From JADFOB01 sp964651325 (lineage in GTDB: Bacteria; Planctomycetota; Phycisphaerae; UBA1845): DNA of 8,536 nucleotides. The translations under genes and the position numbers were made by a program. How positions within the stretch are numbered: the stretch's first letter is position 1; each line of letters opens with the position of its first letter. Positions 1 to 6,757 of the stretch are shown piece after piece. The notes below the pieces were generated by a model that ran no database searches, was not told where the DNA came from, and was given only the letters and a program-made list of their open reading frames with translations. The stretch is from the NCBI GenBank assembly GCA_964651325.1, contig CAZYXP010000170.1:1-8536 (forward strand), given 5' to 3'.

Positions 1-1
1 T

Positions 2-127
2 CGCGTGCTTCAGATGTTGCGTAAGAAAATCGACTGGATCGCCACCAACCGGGATTGCCTTGGATTGGTCGGGGTTTCTGAGTCCAGCGCGCATCATGGC
101 CAACCGAACCCAAGGGAGGCCATCTGA
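2..127 (+). CDS. C-terminal end of an unidentified protein (partial)
   Basis: A frame open from the left edge runs 41 codons to a TGA at 125-127. Visible residues begin RVLQMLRKKIDWIATNRDCL and end in PREAI. The third codon positions are mostly G or C, as in the genes further right, and the frame stops before the palindromic repeats begin, which is where a gene would be expected to end. I recognise no domain in so short a tail and assign no function. A second frame (open from 3 to 260) is longer but runs straight through the hairpin repeats, is very rich in arginine and looks non-coding. The nadD gene often found before rsfS in other bacteria cannot be recognised here. The call is tentative because only the last residues are visible. 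Confidence 0.35.
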   Translation, partial: RVLQMLRKKIDWIATNRDCLGLVGVSESSAHHGQPNPREAI

Positions 128-437
128 GCGACGGGGCCGCCGGTCATACAGAACACCACGGCGCAAGCCCTGTGACATCCGCAACCGGAAAAGCCCGTTG
201 AAACGGGTTGGCGATCAGTGGGCGGCGGACTGCTGCCCAGGCGTAAAACGCCGGGGCTAACAGCCCCTCGGGAAAGACGGCTGAAGCGGCGTGCAGAGGC
301 GCGCCTCAGAAAGCACCCTACGATCACATCACACGGTATGACCACCGAGGACCCGTCCAAAACTGTCATGCACCTGCTGAGCGATGCGCTCGCGGTCGGG
401 GGTGGTTTTCGCCGCGGAAATGGGTTATGCTCCGCGC
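128..437. other. Intergenic spacer before rsfS, with palindromic repeats
   Basis: This 310-base stretch has no convincing gene. It holds the hairpin cluster at 191-267 and a perfect 12-base palindrome, GAGGCGCGCCTC, at 296-307. A 35-codon frame (ATG 338 to TGA 443-445) overlaps the rsfS start by eight bases. It could be a short leader peptide but has no ribosome binding site. Just before the rsfS ATG lies TATGCT (426-431), which resembles a -10 box, but no good -35 box stands at the right distance. Confidence 0.5.
191..267. repeat. REP-like cluster of short hairpins
   Basis: Three or four stem-loops lie back to back. The first is AGCCCGT / ACGGGTT (192-209, one G-T pair) around a TGAA loop. 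The second is TGGGC (219-223) / GCCCA (235-239) with an 11-base loop. The third is GGCGT (240-244) / ACGCC (248-252) with an AAA loop. The fourth is GGGGC (253-257) / GCCCC (263-267), whose left arm abuts the third stem; it competes with a possible outer pairing CCC (236-238) / GGG (254-256). The order, the TGAA loop of the first hairpin and the roughly 10-base gap to the second resemble the half-units of the 946-1168 element. Dense intergenic palindromes of this kind fit REP elements. Membership of a genome-wide family is inference. Confidence 0.5.
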
Positions 438-803
438 ATGGCTGATGGTGACCCTAGATCGTTCGCGATAGAACTGTCCCGAATTGTGACCGACCACAAG
501 TCGGAGGATGCGCTGATTCTTGACCTGCGCGGACTCAAGTCTGTGACCGACTTCGTGGTTATTTGCACGGGTACGTCGGACCGTCAGATGCGTGCCGTAG
601 CGGACCATGTGGTGGAATACGGACGAAAAGTGGGGGAGAAGCCCTACGGCTTTTGCGGCTACGAAAGCGCCGCTTGGATTGTCATCGACTTCGTCAATGT
701 TGTTGTTCATGTCTTTGCCAAACCGTTTCGCGATTACTACGATCTGGAATTGCTCTGGGGCGACGCGCCCCGGATTGATTGGGCGCGATCGGAATCTGCG
801 TAG
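438..803 (+). CDS. rsfS: Ribosome silencing factor RsfS (Iojap family)
   Basis: RsfS binds ribosomal protein L14 on the 50S subunit and blocks joining of the subunits, slowing translation when nutrients are scarce. The 121-residue product has the length and pattern of the family: an N-terminal helix (AIELSRIVTDHK), then EDALILDLRGLKSVTDFVVI, a CTGTSDRQMRAVADHV segment, WIVIDFVNVVVHVF, and the hallmark RDYYDLELLWGDAP close to the C-terminus. I chose ATG 438 because it gives the usual N-terminus just before the first helix. In-frame ATGs at 384 and 420 would add 18 or 6 residues that do not look like the family. No clear Shine-Dalgarno sequence precedes 438; GGAAATGGG (416-424) is too far away. 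nadD, a frequent neighbour elsewhere, is not seen, and 522 bases separate the gene from argS, so it is probably transcribed alone. Identity is secure; the exact start is less so. Confidence 0.93.
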   Translation: MADGDPRSFAIELSRIVTDHKSEDALILDLRGLKSVTDFVVICTGTSDRQMRAVADHVVEYGRKVGEKPYGFCGYESAAWIVIDFVNVVVHVFAKPFRDYYDLELLWGDAPRIDWARSESA

Positions 804-945
804 GTTGAGTTGGACGTTCCGTTAAGCCATGTGCGATCGATCGAGGGCGGTCTGCCGTTCGATGGTGGTAGGGTTCGGGCCAGGCTCGGCAAGAATGGGT
901 TTTCCCCATGATGGCCGGTGCCTGACAGGTTTGACGGCTGTGATG

Positions 946-1168
946 GCAGGCTGAAGGCCTACGCTCCAGTACCCGGGGGCAAGCGAAGCGCCGCCCCCGG
1001 ATCGCACGGCCATCCAACCGATCGACCCTGTAAGGGTCGTCTATTCCGTGGGATGTACGCGGCCTAGTGCCTAGCCGACCCTTACAGGGTCGTGATGAAG
1101 AAGGTTCGGTGACCTTGGGTCCGCCGGGAGCGTACCCAAGGCTACTACGGGGCAGCCCTTCAGGCTGC
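946..1168. repeat. Symmetric element of two inverted three-hairpin half-units (REPIN-like)
   Basis: Six hairpins are arranged A-B-C ... C'-B'-A'. A is GCAGGC (946-951) / GCCTAC (957-962), loop TGAAG, one mismatch. A' on the - strand is GCAGCC / GGCTGC (1168-1152), with the same loop. B is CCGGGGGC (973-980) / GCCCCCGG (993-1000). B' is CCTTGGGT (1113-1120) / ACCCAAGG (1134-1141). C and C' are identical 17-mers in opposite orientation. The A-B gap is 10 bases on both sides, and the B-C gaps are 22 and 20. All three pair positions that differ between B and B' change on both arms so that pairing is kept. The same holds for one pair of A/A', and a further change in A' repairs the A mismatch. This pattern indicates two diverged inverted copies under selection for folding. 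REP/REPIN elements moved by Y1 (RAYT) transposases are the closest known type; no such transposase is in the window. Confidence 0.7.
1023..1092. repeat. Perfect 17-base inverted repeat at the core of the element
   Basis: CGACCCTGTAAGGGTCG (1023-1039) recurs as its exact reverse complement at 1076-1092, with 36 bases between. Each arm is itself a hairpin, CGACCCT / AGGGTCG with a 3-base loop. The DNA or RNA could therefore form either two small hairpins or one long stem. Confidence 0.85.
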
Positions 1169-1325
1169 AGGAATGAATGGCGCCCAAGCCGCCCTGAGTG
1201 TCATGCGCAGCGTGATGGCTGTCCGCGTCGGCGTCGCGTTAACCGTTGGGCACGGCCGTGGCTCATGGCGGGACGCGGCTTACGCGCGCTGAGGAAGATT
1301 CCAGAGTTGCGGGAAATATATTTTC

Positions 1326-3125
1326 GTGAAATCGATTCGACAAGAACTGGCCGACCGCGTGGGCAAGGCCATCGTGGCCATTGGCGCTGAGGGCGATCCG
1401 CTGGTGGCGCCGAGCCAGGATCGCAAGTTTGGCGATTATCAGTGCAATTGTGCCATGGGGCTGGCGCGCCGGCTTGGCAAGAAGCCGCGAGAAATTGCCG
1501 AAGCGATTATCGAGCGCCTTGACGTTGAGGATCTGTGTGAGCCGCCTCAAATTGCAGGTCCGGGGTTTATCAACTTCAGGCTCAATCCCGCCTACCTCGC
1601 CCGCTGCCTTGGCGCGATTCCCGCGCCCCAGGCGGACCAGGAGGATCGGCTCGGGATGGATCCGGTGGCGTCGCCCGAGGTGGTCGTGGTGGACCTTTCG
1701 AGCCCAAACCTTGCCAAGGAAATGCACGTCGGCCACCTTCGCACTACCGTCATCGGGGATTTTGTCGCGCGGCTGCTCGAATTCCAAGGCCATACCGTGC
1801 ATCGGGAAAACCACGTCGGCGATTGGGGTACGCAATTTGGAATGCTGGTGGCTTACCTTCGGCGGGTCCGCCCCGACGTGGTCGATGATCCGGATCGGCT
1901 GGTGATTAAGGACTTGGAATCCTTCTACGTGCAAGCCAAGGCACTGTTCGACGCCGACGATGCGTTCAAGAAGGAATCGCGTGAAACCGTCGTGGCGTTG
2001 CAGCAGGGAGACCCCGCAACGCGCCGCATCTGGAAGGCGTTTTGCGATGAGTCGTTGCGCCATTGCCATGAGATCTATGATCGCCTCGATATTTGCCTGG
2101 AGGATTGCGGGGAGAGCACCTACGCCGATTTGATGGGCGAAGTGGTCAAGCGACTTGAGCGGCTTCGCGACGAGGAAGGCGCCGAGTTCGTACGCGAGAG
2201 CGACGGCGCGCTGTGCCTGTTTCTGCCGGGCTTTCAGACGCGCGACGGGGATCCGCTTCCGGTCATCGTGCGCAAGTCCGACGGTGGGTTCAACTACGCG
2301 GCGTCGGACTTGGCGACCATCATCGACCGCGTGGAGCGCCTCAAGGCCACACGCATCATCTACGTCGTAGGCATCGCCCAGAAACAGCATTTTCAGATGG
2401 TTTTCGCGGCCGCACGCAAAGCGGGGTTTGTGGCCGACGATGTTTCGCTGGTCCATCTGGCGTTTGGAAACATTCTTCGCTCGGATGGTCAGCCGTTCAA
2501 GACGCGAGAGGGCGGCGCCGTCAAGCTGAAGGACTTACTGGATGAAGCCGTCCAGCGGGCGCGGCAGACCGTCGAGAGGCAAATTGCGGACGACGAAGGT
2601 GGACGACGCGCGTTCACCGAGCAGCAGGTGGAGGTCATCGCTCAAACCGTGGGGTTGGGGGCGGTCAAGTATTACGACATGGCCCGAGCGTTGCAGGGTG
2701 ACTACAAATTTGAGTTCGACGCCATGTGCTCGCTCGAGGGCAACACCGCGCCGTATATGATGTACGCCTACGCGCGGGTCTGTTCGATCGGGCAAAAGGC
2801 CGGCGTTGATTTCGCATCGCTGGGTAGCGCCGTGGATATCACGGTGGAGCATCCTGCGGAGATCGCGTTGGGGCTGAAGCTGCTGCAATTCTCCGAAGCC
2901 ATCGAGGCCGCGGTGGGCGACCTCAAACCGAACGTGCTGACGGATTATCTGTACGAATTGGCCAGGACGTTCAGCCGTTTTTACGACAAGAAGATCGGCG
3001 TCCGGGTGATTGACGCGACGCCGGATTCACTTCGTCTGTCACGACTGCGCCTCTGCGATTTGACGGCGCGCACGCTCAAGCTCGGGCTGAATCTCTTGGG
3101 CATCAAGACGGTGGAACAGATGTAG
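1326..3125 (+). CDS. argS: Arginyl-tRNA synthetase (class I)
   Basis: ArgRS charges tRNA-Arg with arginine in the cytoplasm using ATP, and needs the tRNA present to activate the amino acid. The 599-residue product is in the usual range (about 550-600). Residues 1 to about 85 form the N-terminal additional domain that contacts the tRNA, with KFGDYQCNCAMGLARRL. The Rossmann catalytic core follows, with DLSSPNLAKEMHVGHLRTT; the HIGH-type signature is HVGH at 134-137. FKTREGG (391-397) replaces a canonical KMSKS, as is common in this family. The C-terminal anticodon-binding (DALR) helical domain starts near YMMYAYARVCSIGQK and ends LLGIKTVEQM. The start is GTG 1326: an in-frame TGA at 1290-1292 bounds the frame, no other usual start codon lies between, and the next Met is about 45 residues in. 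No Shine-Dalgarno sequence is at normal spacing. Identity is very secure. Confidence 0.97.
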   Translation: MKSIRQELADRVGKAIVAIGAEGDPLVAPSQDRKFGDYQCNCAMGLARRLGKKPREIAEAIIERLDVEDLCEPPQIAGPGFINFRLNPAYLARCLGAIPAPQADQEDRLGMDPVASPEVVVVDLSSPNLAKEMHVGHLRTTVIGDFVARLLEFQGHTVHRENHVGDWGTQFGMLVAYLRRVRPDVVDDPDRLVIKDLESFYVQAKALFDADDAFKKESRETVVALQQGDPATRRIWKAFCDESLRHCHEIYDRLDICLEDCGESTYADLMGEVVKRLERLRDEEGAEFVRESDGALCLFLPGFQTRDGDPLPVIVRKSDGGFNYAASDLATIIDRVERLKATRIIYVVGIAQKQHFQMVFAAARKAGFVADDVSLVHLAFGNILRSDGQPFKTREGGAVKLKDLLDEAVQRARQTVERQIADDEGGRRAFTEQQVEVIAQTVGLGAVKYYDMARALQGDYKFEFDAMCSLEGNTAPYMMYAYARVCSIGQKAGVDFASLGSAVDITVEHPAEIALGLKLLQFSEAIEAAVGDLKPNVLTDYLYELARTFSRFYDKKIGVRVIDATPDSLRLSRLRLCDLTARTLKLGLNLLGIKTVEQM

Positions 3126-3130
3126 CGAGT

Positions 3131-3147
3131 GGGGCAGAGATTGCCCC
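3131..3147 (+). terminator. Candidate terminator hairpin after argS
   Basis: GGGGCA (3131-3136) pairs perfectly with TGCCCC (3142-3147) around a GAGAT loop, five bases past the argS stop and before the converging rpsR gene. The position suits a terminator, but no T-run follows, so it may only stabilise the 3' end. Confidence 0.35.
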
Positions 3148-3192
3148 GGAAGGCCGCGCGGGCTGGATCCGCCGGCTCGGAAATTCGCCGCG

Positions 3193-3444
3193 CTACGTGC
3201 CGACGTAGGGGAGCATGGCCATGAACCGGGCTCGCTTGACGGCCTGTTTCATGGATTTCTGCTCCTGACCGTTCGTGCCGGCCCGCTTTCGCGACATGAG
3301 CTTATTGCTGGCCGTCATAAACTTGCGAAGCAATTCCACTTCCTTGTAGTCAACGATAGGACCATTCCAGTCGGTGCCACGACGTTCCGGGAAACGAAAC
3401 TTGGATCGCTTGGTGTTCGCATTGGATTTGTTGTCGCGTGCCAT
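3193..3444 (-). CDS. rpsR: 30S ribosomal protein S18
   Basis: S18 sits on the 30S platform beside S6 and helps hold 16S rRNA in place. The 83-residue product has a basic, variable N-terminus (1-30), then the family core VDYKEVELLRKFM (31-43) and SRKRAGTNGQEQKSMKQAVK followed by RARFMAMLPYV up to residue 81. There is no cysteine, so this is a zinc-independent form. A strong ribosome binding site, AAGGAAGG (complement of 3454-3461), lies nine bases before the ATG and fixes the start. The gene follows the Trm112-like gene by 29 bases on the same strand, so the two are probably co-transcribed. The common rpsF-ssb-rpsR-rplI neighbours are absent. The gene converges on argS. Identity is secure. Confidence 0.95.
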   Translation of the reverse strand: MARDNKSNANTKRSKFRFPERRGTDWNGPIVDYKEVELLRKFMTASNKLMSRKRAGTNGQEQKSMKQAVKRARFMAMLPYVGT

Positions 3445-3473
3445 GCTTGATTGCCTTCCTTCGCAAGAATTCG

Positions 3474-3698
3474 CTAGCTAGAACTATCTTCGCTTGTGCC
3501 CACCGTGATCCGCTCAAACTCGTCGAGCTCCACCGGCTCGGCCTCGTCAATGAGCATGATCGGGATGCCGTCGCGGATCGGATACCGCTTTCGCGTCTCC
3601 CGATCCGTCGAGTAGAGCCACTCACCGTGCTGGACGAGCGCGGCGTGCGACAGTGGACAGATCAGTTTCTCCAAAAGTTTCGGGTCAACCGGTGCCAT
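3474..3698 (-). CDS. Trm112/YcaR family small protein
   Basis: The 74-residue product matches the bacterial Trm112-like (YcaR, UPF0434) pattern: PVDPKLLEKLICPLS near the N-terminus (Cys14), a short beta segment, then YPIRDGIPIML (39-49) followed by acidic residues. The eukaryotic and archaeal relatives activate methyltransferases that act on tRNA, rRNA and release factors; the role of the bacterial proteins is not well settled. Many relatives carry several cysteines for zinc, but only one is present here, so zinc binding is unlikely. ATG 3698 was chosen because the family starts just before DPKLLE. The frame is open upstream to 3860, but that extra part looks unlike the family and would begin upstream of the likely promoter. 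The ribosome binding site is weak. It probably leads an operon with rpsR, which hints at a translation-related role. Family assignment is good, function uncertain. Confidence 0.85.
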   Translation of the reverse strand: MAPVDPKLLEKLICPLSHAALVQHGEWLYSTDRETRKRYPIRDGIPIMLIDEAEPVELDEFERITVGTSEDSSS

Positions 3699-3782
3699 GC
3701 ACGTGATCCCAAGGCTGATCCAAACATACCTTCGGCTTCGTGCCGGCGCCACTGGCCAGCCCATCGCGCAGCCGAGCCGAGC

Positions 3783-3810
3783 AGTATAGGGCCTCCGCCT
3801 CTTTTTGCAA
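3783..3810 (-). promoter_or_regulatory. Likely sigma70-type promoter for the Trm112-like gene and rpsR
   Basis: Read on the - strand, TTGCAA (3810-3805) and TATACT (3788-3783) are 16 bases apart, with 4/6 and 5/6 matches to the consensus boxes. Transcription would begin near 3776 and give a leader of about 78 bases before ATG 3698. It is predicted from sequence only. Confidence 0.45.
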
Positions 3811-3906
3811 CGCTGTCCTCCAGGCAAACTGGAAACGTCATGCACCCATCCGATAGACACATTGACCGGGTCGTTTGGAATGTCGGTGGCGATGGGCGTT
3901 GCTTGC

Positions 3907-3936
3907 GGCCTCGTCCCCTTTCGGGGAGTTAAGGCC
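3907..3936. repeat. Two-part inverted repeat just upstream of the acnA promoter
   Basis: GGCCT (3907-3911) pairs with AGGCC (3932-3936). Inside it TCCCC (3914-3918) pairs with GGGGA (3923-3927) around a TTTC loop, with a small internal loop between the stems. It ends five bases before the -35 box of the acnA promoter. It could be an operator, or a terminator for transcripts entering from the left. There is no T-run directly after it. Confidence 0.4.
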
Positions 3937-3941
3937 TGATT

Positions 3942-3970
3942 TTGACGGCGTCAGCAGCGAACAGTATCAT
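3942..3970 (+). promoter_or_regulatory. Likely sigma70-type promoter of acnA
   Basis: TTGACG (3942-3947) and TATCAT (3965-3970) are each 5/6 matches to consensus, with the ideal 17-base spacing. Transcription would start near 3977, giving a leader of about 50 bases. The leader ends with AGGAT (4015-4019), eight bases before the acnA ATG. This is the best promoter in the window. Confidence 0.6.
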
Positions 3971-4027
3971 CTGAGCGGGCCACCGGAGCCTGCCTGACCT
4001 ACCGTTTTGAACATAGGATGATAGAAA

Positions 4028-6745
4028 ATGCTAACCGAAACCAGGAATCCCCTCGGCAGCCTCAAGACACTTTCCACGACCCAGGGTGAACTGCAAATGT
4101 TTAGCCTGGAAACACTTGCAGGCCGATTCGGCTGCAATGTCGATAGATTACCCTTCTCGATTAAAGTTCTACTGGAAAGTGCGTTGCGAAACATGGACGG
4201 GCAGGCGATCACCGAGGACGACGTGCGCGCGGTGGCATCTTGGCAACCGGGGAACGTTGCGTCGCAGGAGGTGCCGTTCGTTCCGTCTCGGGTACTGCTC
4301 CAGGATTTCACAGGCGTCCCGGCCGTCGTGGATTTGGCGGCCATGCGGGATGCGTTAGCCCGGCTCGGGGGCGATCCCAAGAAGATCAATCCGCAGGTTC
4401 CGGTCGATCTGGTGATCGATCATTCGGTTCAGGTGGATGCGTTCGGATCGCCCGACGCCCAGCGGCTGAATTCTGAGAAGGAATTTCAGCGGAACCGCGA
4501 GCGATACGAATTCCTGCGATGGGGCCAAAACGCGCTTGACGGGTTTCGCGTGGTGCCGCCGGCTACTGGGATTGTCCATCAGGTGAATCTGGAATACCTG
4601 GCCTCGGTCGTGGCGACGCGGAAGGTGGGCGATGCCATGGTGGCGATGCCGGATAGCCTCGTGGGGACCGACAGCCACACGACCATGATCAATGGTTTGG
4701 GCGTGGTGGCGTGGGGTGTGGGCGGCATCGAGGCCGAGGCGGTGATGCTCGGGCAGCCCGTCTACATGCTCCTGCCGCAGGTGGTTGGATTCGAGCTGAC
4801 TGGGAAGTTGTCCGAGGGGACGACCGCAACGGATCTGGTGCTGACGGTTACGCAGATGCTCCGCAGCAGGGGAGTTGTGGGCAAGTTCGTCGAGTTTTAC
4901 GGCGACGGGCTCAGCCGGATGAGTCTTGCGGACCGGGCGACGGTGGCCAACATGGCGCCGGAATACGGCGCGACCATGGGGTTCTTCCCGGTCGATGATG
5001 AAACGCTTCGCTACCTGCGCCGTACGGCTCGGGACGCCGCCCGGATCGACGTCGTCGAGCGCTACACGAAAACGCAGGGACTGTTTCGCACGGACCAAAC
5101 GCCCGTACCGGAGTTTTCGGACACGCTTTCGCTGGACATGGGCACGGTTCAGCCGAGCCTGGCGGGTCCGAAGCGTCCGCAGGATCGGGTGCTCCTGAGT
5201 GACATGAAATCGGCGTTTGCGGCATCGCTGAAGGCCCCGATCGCCGAGCGAGGCTTTGCCTTGGGCGAGGCTGATCTTGCGCGAACGGCCGTGGTGGCCG
5301 ATGCGCAGCCATCGGCGACGATCACCCACGGTGCCGTTGTGATCGCGGCCATCACCAGTTGCACGAATACCTCGAATCCATCCGTGATGGTGGCGGCGGG
5401 CTTGGTTGCGAAGAAGGCTTGCGAAAAGGGCCTTTCGGTTCAACCCCACGTCAAGACGAGCCTGGCGCCTGGATCGCGCGTGGTGACCGAGTACCTGGAT
5501 GCTGCGGGATTGACGCCGTACTTTGACAAACTCGGCTTCCATACGGTCGGCTACGGCTGCACGACCTGCATCGGCAACAGTGGCCCGCTGCCCGAGGCGG
5601 TTTCCGCGGCGGTGACCGAAGGGGCGCTGGTGGCCAGCTCCGTGATCAGCGGCAATCGGAATTTTGAAGGGCGCGTGCATCAGCAGGTTAAGGCCAGCTA
5701 TCTGGCTTCGCCTCCACTGGTTGTCGCCTTCGCCCTGGCGGGTCGGACGGACATAGATCTGACCTGCGAGCCGCTGGGCAAGGGCAGCGACGGCCAGGAT
5801 GTGTTCCTCAAGGACATCTGGCCGAGCCAGGAGGAGGTGGCCAGCAGCGTGGAAGCGTCGGTCACGCCGGAGCGGTTTCAGTCGCAATACGGCAACGTGT
5901 TTGACGGCAACGAGGTGTGGAACCAGATCGCTGCGGGTGAGGGAGATACCTACGCCTGGGAGGGCTCGAGCACCTACGTGCAGAACCCGCCGTTTTTCGA
6001 TGGGCTCACGCCCGAGCCCGGCGCGATCCAACCGATCCACTCGGCGCGCGTGCTTGTGATGGTGGGCAATTCGGTGACCACGGATCACATTTCCCCCGCC
6101 GGGGCGATCAAACCGGATTCGCCGGCCGGCCGATACCTTCAAGACAACGGCGTTGATCCAGGCGATTTCAACAGCTATGGCTCGCGGCGAGGCAACGATC
6201 GCGTCATGACGCGCGGCACGTTTGCCAACATCCGTCTGCACAATCTGCTGGCACCGGGAACGGAAGGCGGCGTAACTGTGCACCTGCCATCCGGCGAGTC
6301 GATGTCGATTTTCGACGCCGGGCAACGCTACAAGGAAGAGGGCACGCCGCTGCTGGTTCTAGCGGGCAAGGAATACGGAACGGGTTCCTCGCGTGATTGG
6401 GCCGCGAAGGGGACGCTGCTGTTGGGCGTAAGGGCGGTCCTGGCCGAGAGCTACGAGCGCATCCACCGAAGCAATCTTGTCGGCATGGGCGTTTTGCCGC
6501 TGCAATTCTCCGAAGGTGACACGCGAGAGTCGCTTGGGCTTACCGGTCGCGAGGTGTTCGATCTGGCCGGGTTGTCCGATGCGTTGCAGCCGCGGCAGGC
6601 GATCGAGATCAAAGCGACCCATCCCGACACGGGTGAATCCAAGACGTTTTCCGTAGTCTCTCGAATCGATACGTCCGTAGAGATCGACTACTACCGCCAC
6701 GGCGGCATTCTTCAGATGGTCTTGCGCAAGCTGGCGGAGGGTTAG
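4028..6745 (+). CDS. acnA: Aconitate hydratase (AcnA/IRP1 type)
   Basis: Aconitase interconverts citrate and isocitrate through cis-aconitate in the TCA cycle, in the cytoplasm, using a [4Fe-4S] cluster. The 905-residue length matches the AcnA/IRP1 class (about 890-900). The N-terminus has RLPFSIKVLLESALRN. The three cluster cysteines are C445 in ITSCTNTSNPSV and C511 and C514 in GYGCTTCIGNSGPL. The swivel domain includes NSVTTDHISPAGAI, then GTGSSRDWAAKG with the catalytic-type Ser787/Ser788 and Arg789, then ESYERIHRSNLVGMGVLPL. The C-terminus is the typical DYYRHGGILQMVLRKL. All key residues are present, so the enzyme should be active. ATG 4028 follows AGGAT at good spacing and a strong promoter. 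The gene is likely monocistronic, ending 12 bases from the converging lipoprotein gene. Related IRP1 proteins bind RNA when the cluster is lost; whether this one does cannot be seen. Confidence 0.97.
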   Translation: MLTETRNPLGSLKTLSTTQGELQMFSLETLAGRFGCNVDRLPFSIKVLLESALRNMDGQAITEDDVRAVASWQPGNVASQEVPFVPSRVLLQDFTGVPAVVDLAAMRDALARLGGDPKKINPQVPVDLVIDHSVQVDAFGSPDAQRLNSEKEFQRNRERYEFLRWGQNALDGFRVVPPATGIVHQVNLEYLASVVATRKVGDAMVAMPDSLVGTDSHTTMINGLGVVAWGVGGIEAEAVMLGQPVYMLLPQVVGFELTGKLSEGTTATDLVLTVTQMLRSRGVVGKFVEFYGDGLSRMSLADRATVANMAPEYGATMGFFPVDDETLRYLRRTARDAARIDVVERYTKTQGLFRTDQTPVPEFSDTLSLDMGTVQPSLAGPKRPQDRVLLSDMKSAFAASLKAPIAERGFALGEADLARTAVVADAQPSATITHGAVVIAAITSCTNTSNPSVMVAAGLVAKKACEKGLSVQPHVKTSLAPGSRVVTEYLDAAGLTPYFDKLGFHTVGYGCTTCIGNSGPLPEAVSAAVTEGALVASSVISGNRNFEGRVHQQVKASYLASPPLVVAFALAGRTDIDLTCEPLGKGSDGQDVFLKDIWPSQEEVASSVEASVTPERFQSQYGNVFDGNEVWNQIAAGEGDTYAWEGSSTYVQNPPFFDGLTPEPGAIQPIHSARVLVMVGNSVTTDHISPAGAIKPDSPAGRYLQDNGVDPGDFNSYGSRRGNDRVMTRGTFANIRLHNLLAPGTEGGVTVHLPSGESMSIFDAGQRYKEEGTPLLVLAGKEYGTGSSRDWAAKGTLLLGVRAVLAESYERIHRSNLVGMGVLPLQFSEGDTRESLGLTGREVFDLAGLSDALQPRQAIEIKATHPDTGESKTFSVVSRIDTSVEIDYYRHGGILQMVLRKLAEG

Positions 6746-6757
6746 TGCATTTGACGC

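Larger units (their letters stand above)
804..1325. other. Intergenic spacer between rsfS and argS
   Basis: No credible gene is seen in these 522 bases. From 804 to 945 there is only a small stem, ATGGG (895-899) / CCCAT (905-909), without a T-run. From 946 to 1168 lies the symmetric hairpin element described separately. From 1169 to 1325 I see no clear structure and no convincing promoter for argS; TATATT (1317-1322) resembles a -10 box but sits too close to the GTG start and lacks a -35 partner. A 107-codon frame (1067-1390) begins inside the repeat and overlaps argS, so it is not called. Confidence 0.55.

Noticed and set aside
60..260. 66-codon + strand frame near the left edge
   Set aside because: It runs through the palindromic repeat cluster and is extremely Arg-rich; the frame ending at 127 is the better candidate.
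895..909. ATGGG/CCCAT stem as an rsfS terminator
   Set aside because: The stem has only five pairs, lies about 90 bases past the stop and has no following T-run.
1023..1092. CRISPR-like or T-box leader reading of the repeats before argS
   Set aside because: There is no array of regular spacers, and the T-box consensus and specifier structure are not seen; the mirror symmetry fits a REPIN-like element better.
1067..1390. 107-codon + strand frame before argS
   Set aside because: It begins inside the inverted-repeat element and runs into the argS coding region; the composition is Arg/Gly/Pro-rich.
1263..2456. 397-codon frame on the - strand opposite argS
   Set aside because: Antisense shadow of argS with no domain and shadow-like composition; argS is certain.
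3438..3932. 164-codon + strand frame over the Trm112-like gene
   Set aside because: Opposite strand of a recognisable family gene; no domain and no ribosome binding site.
4355..6325. 656-codon frame on the - strand opposite acnA
   Set aside because: It lies wholly inside acnA, has no recognisable domain and is rich in Arg and His, as expected for the antisense shadow of a GC-rich gene.
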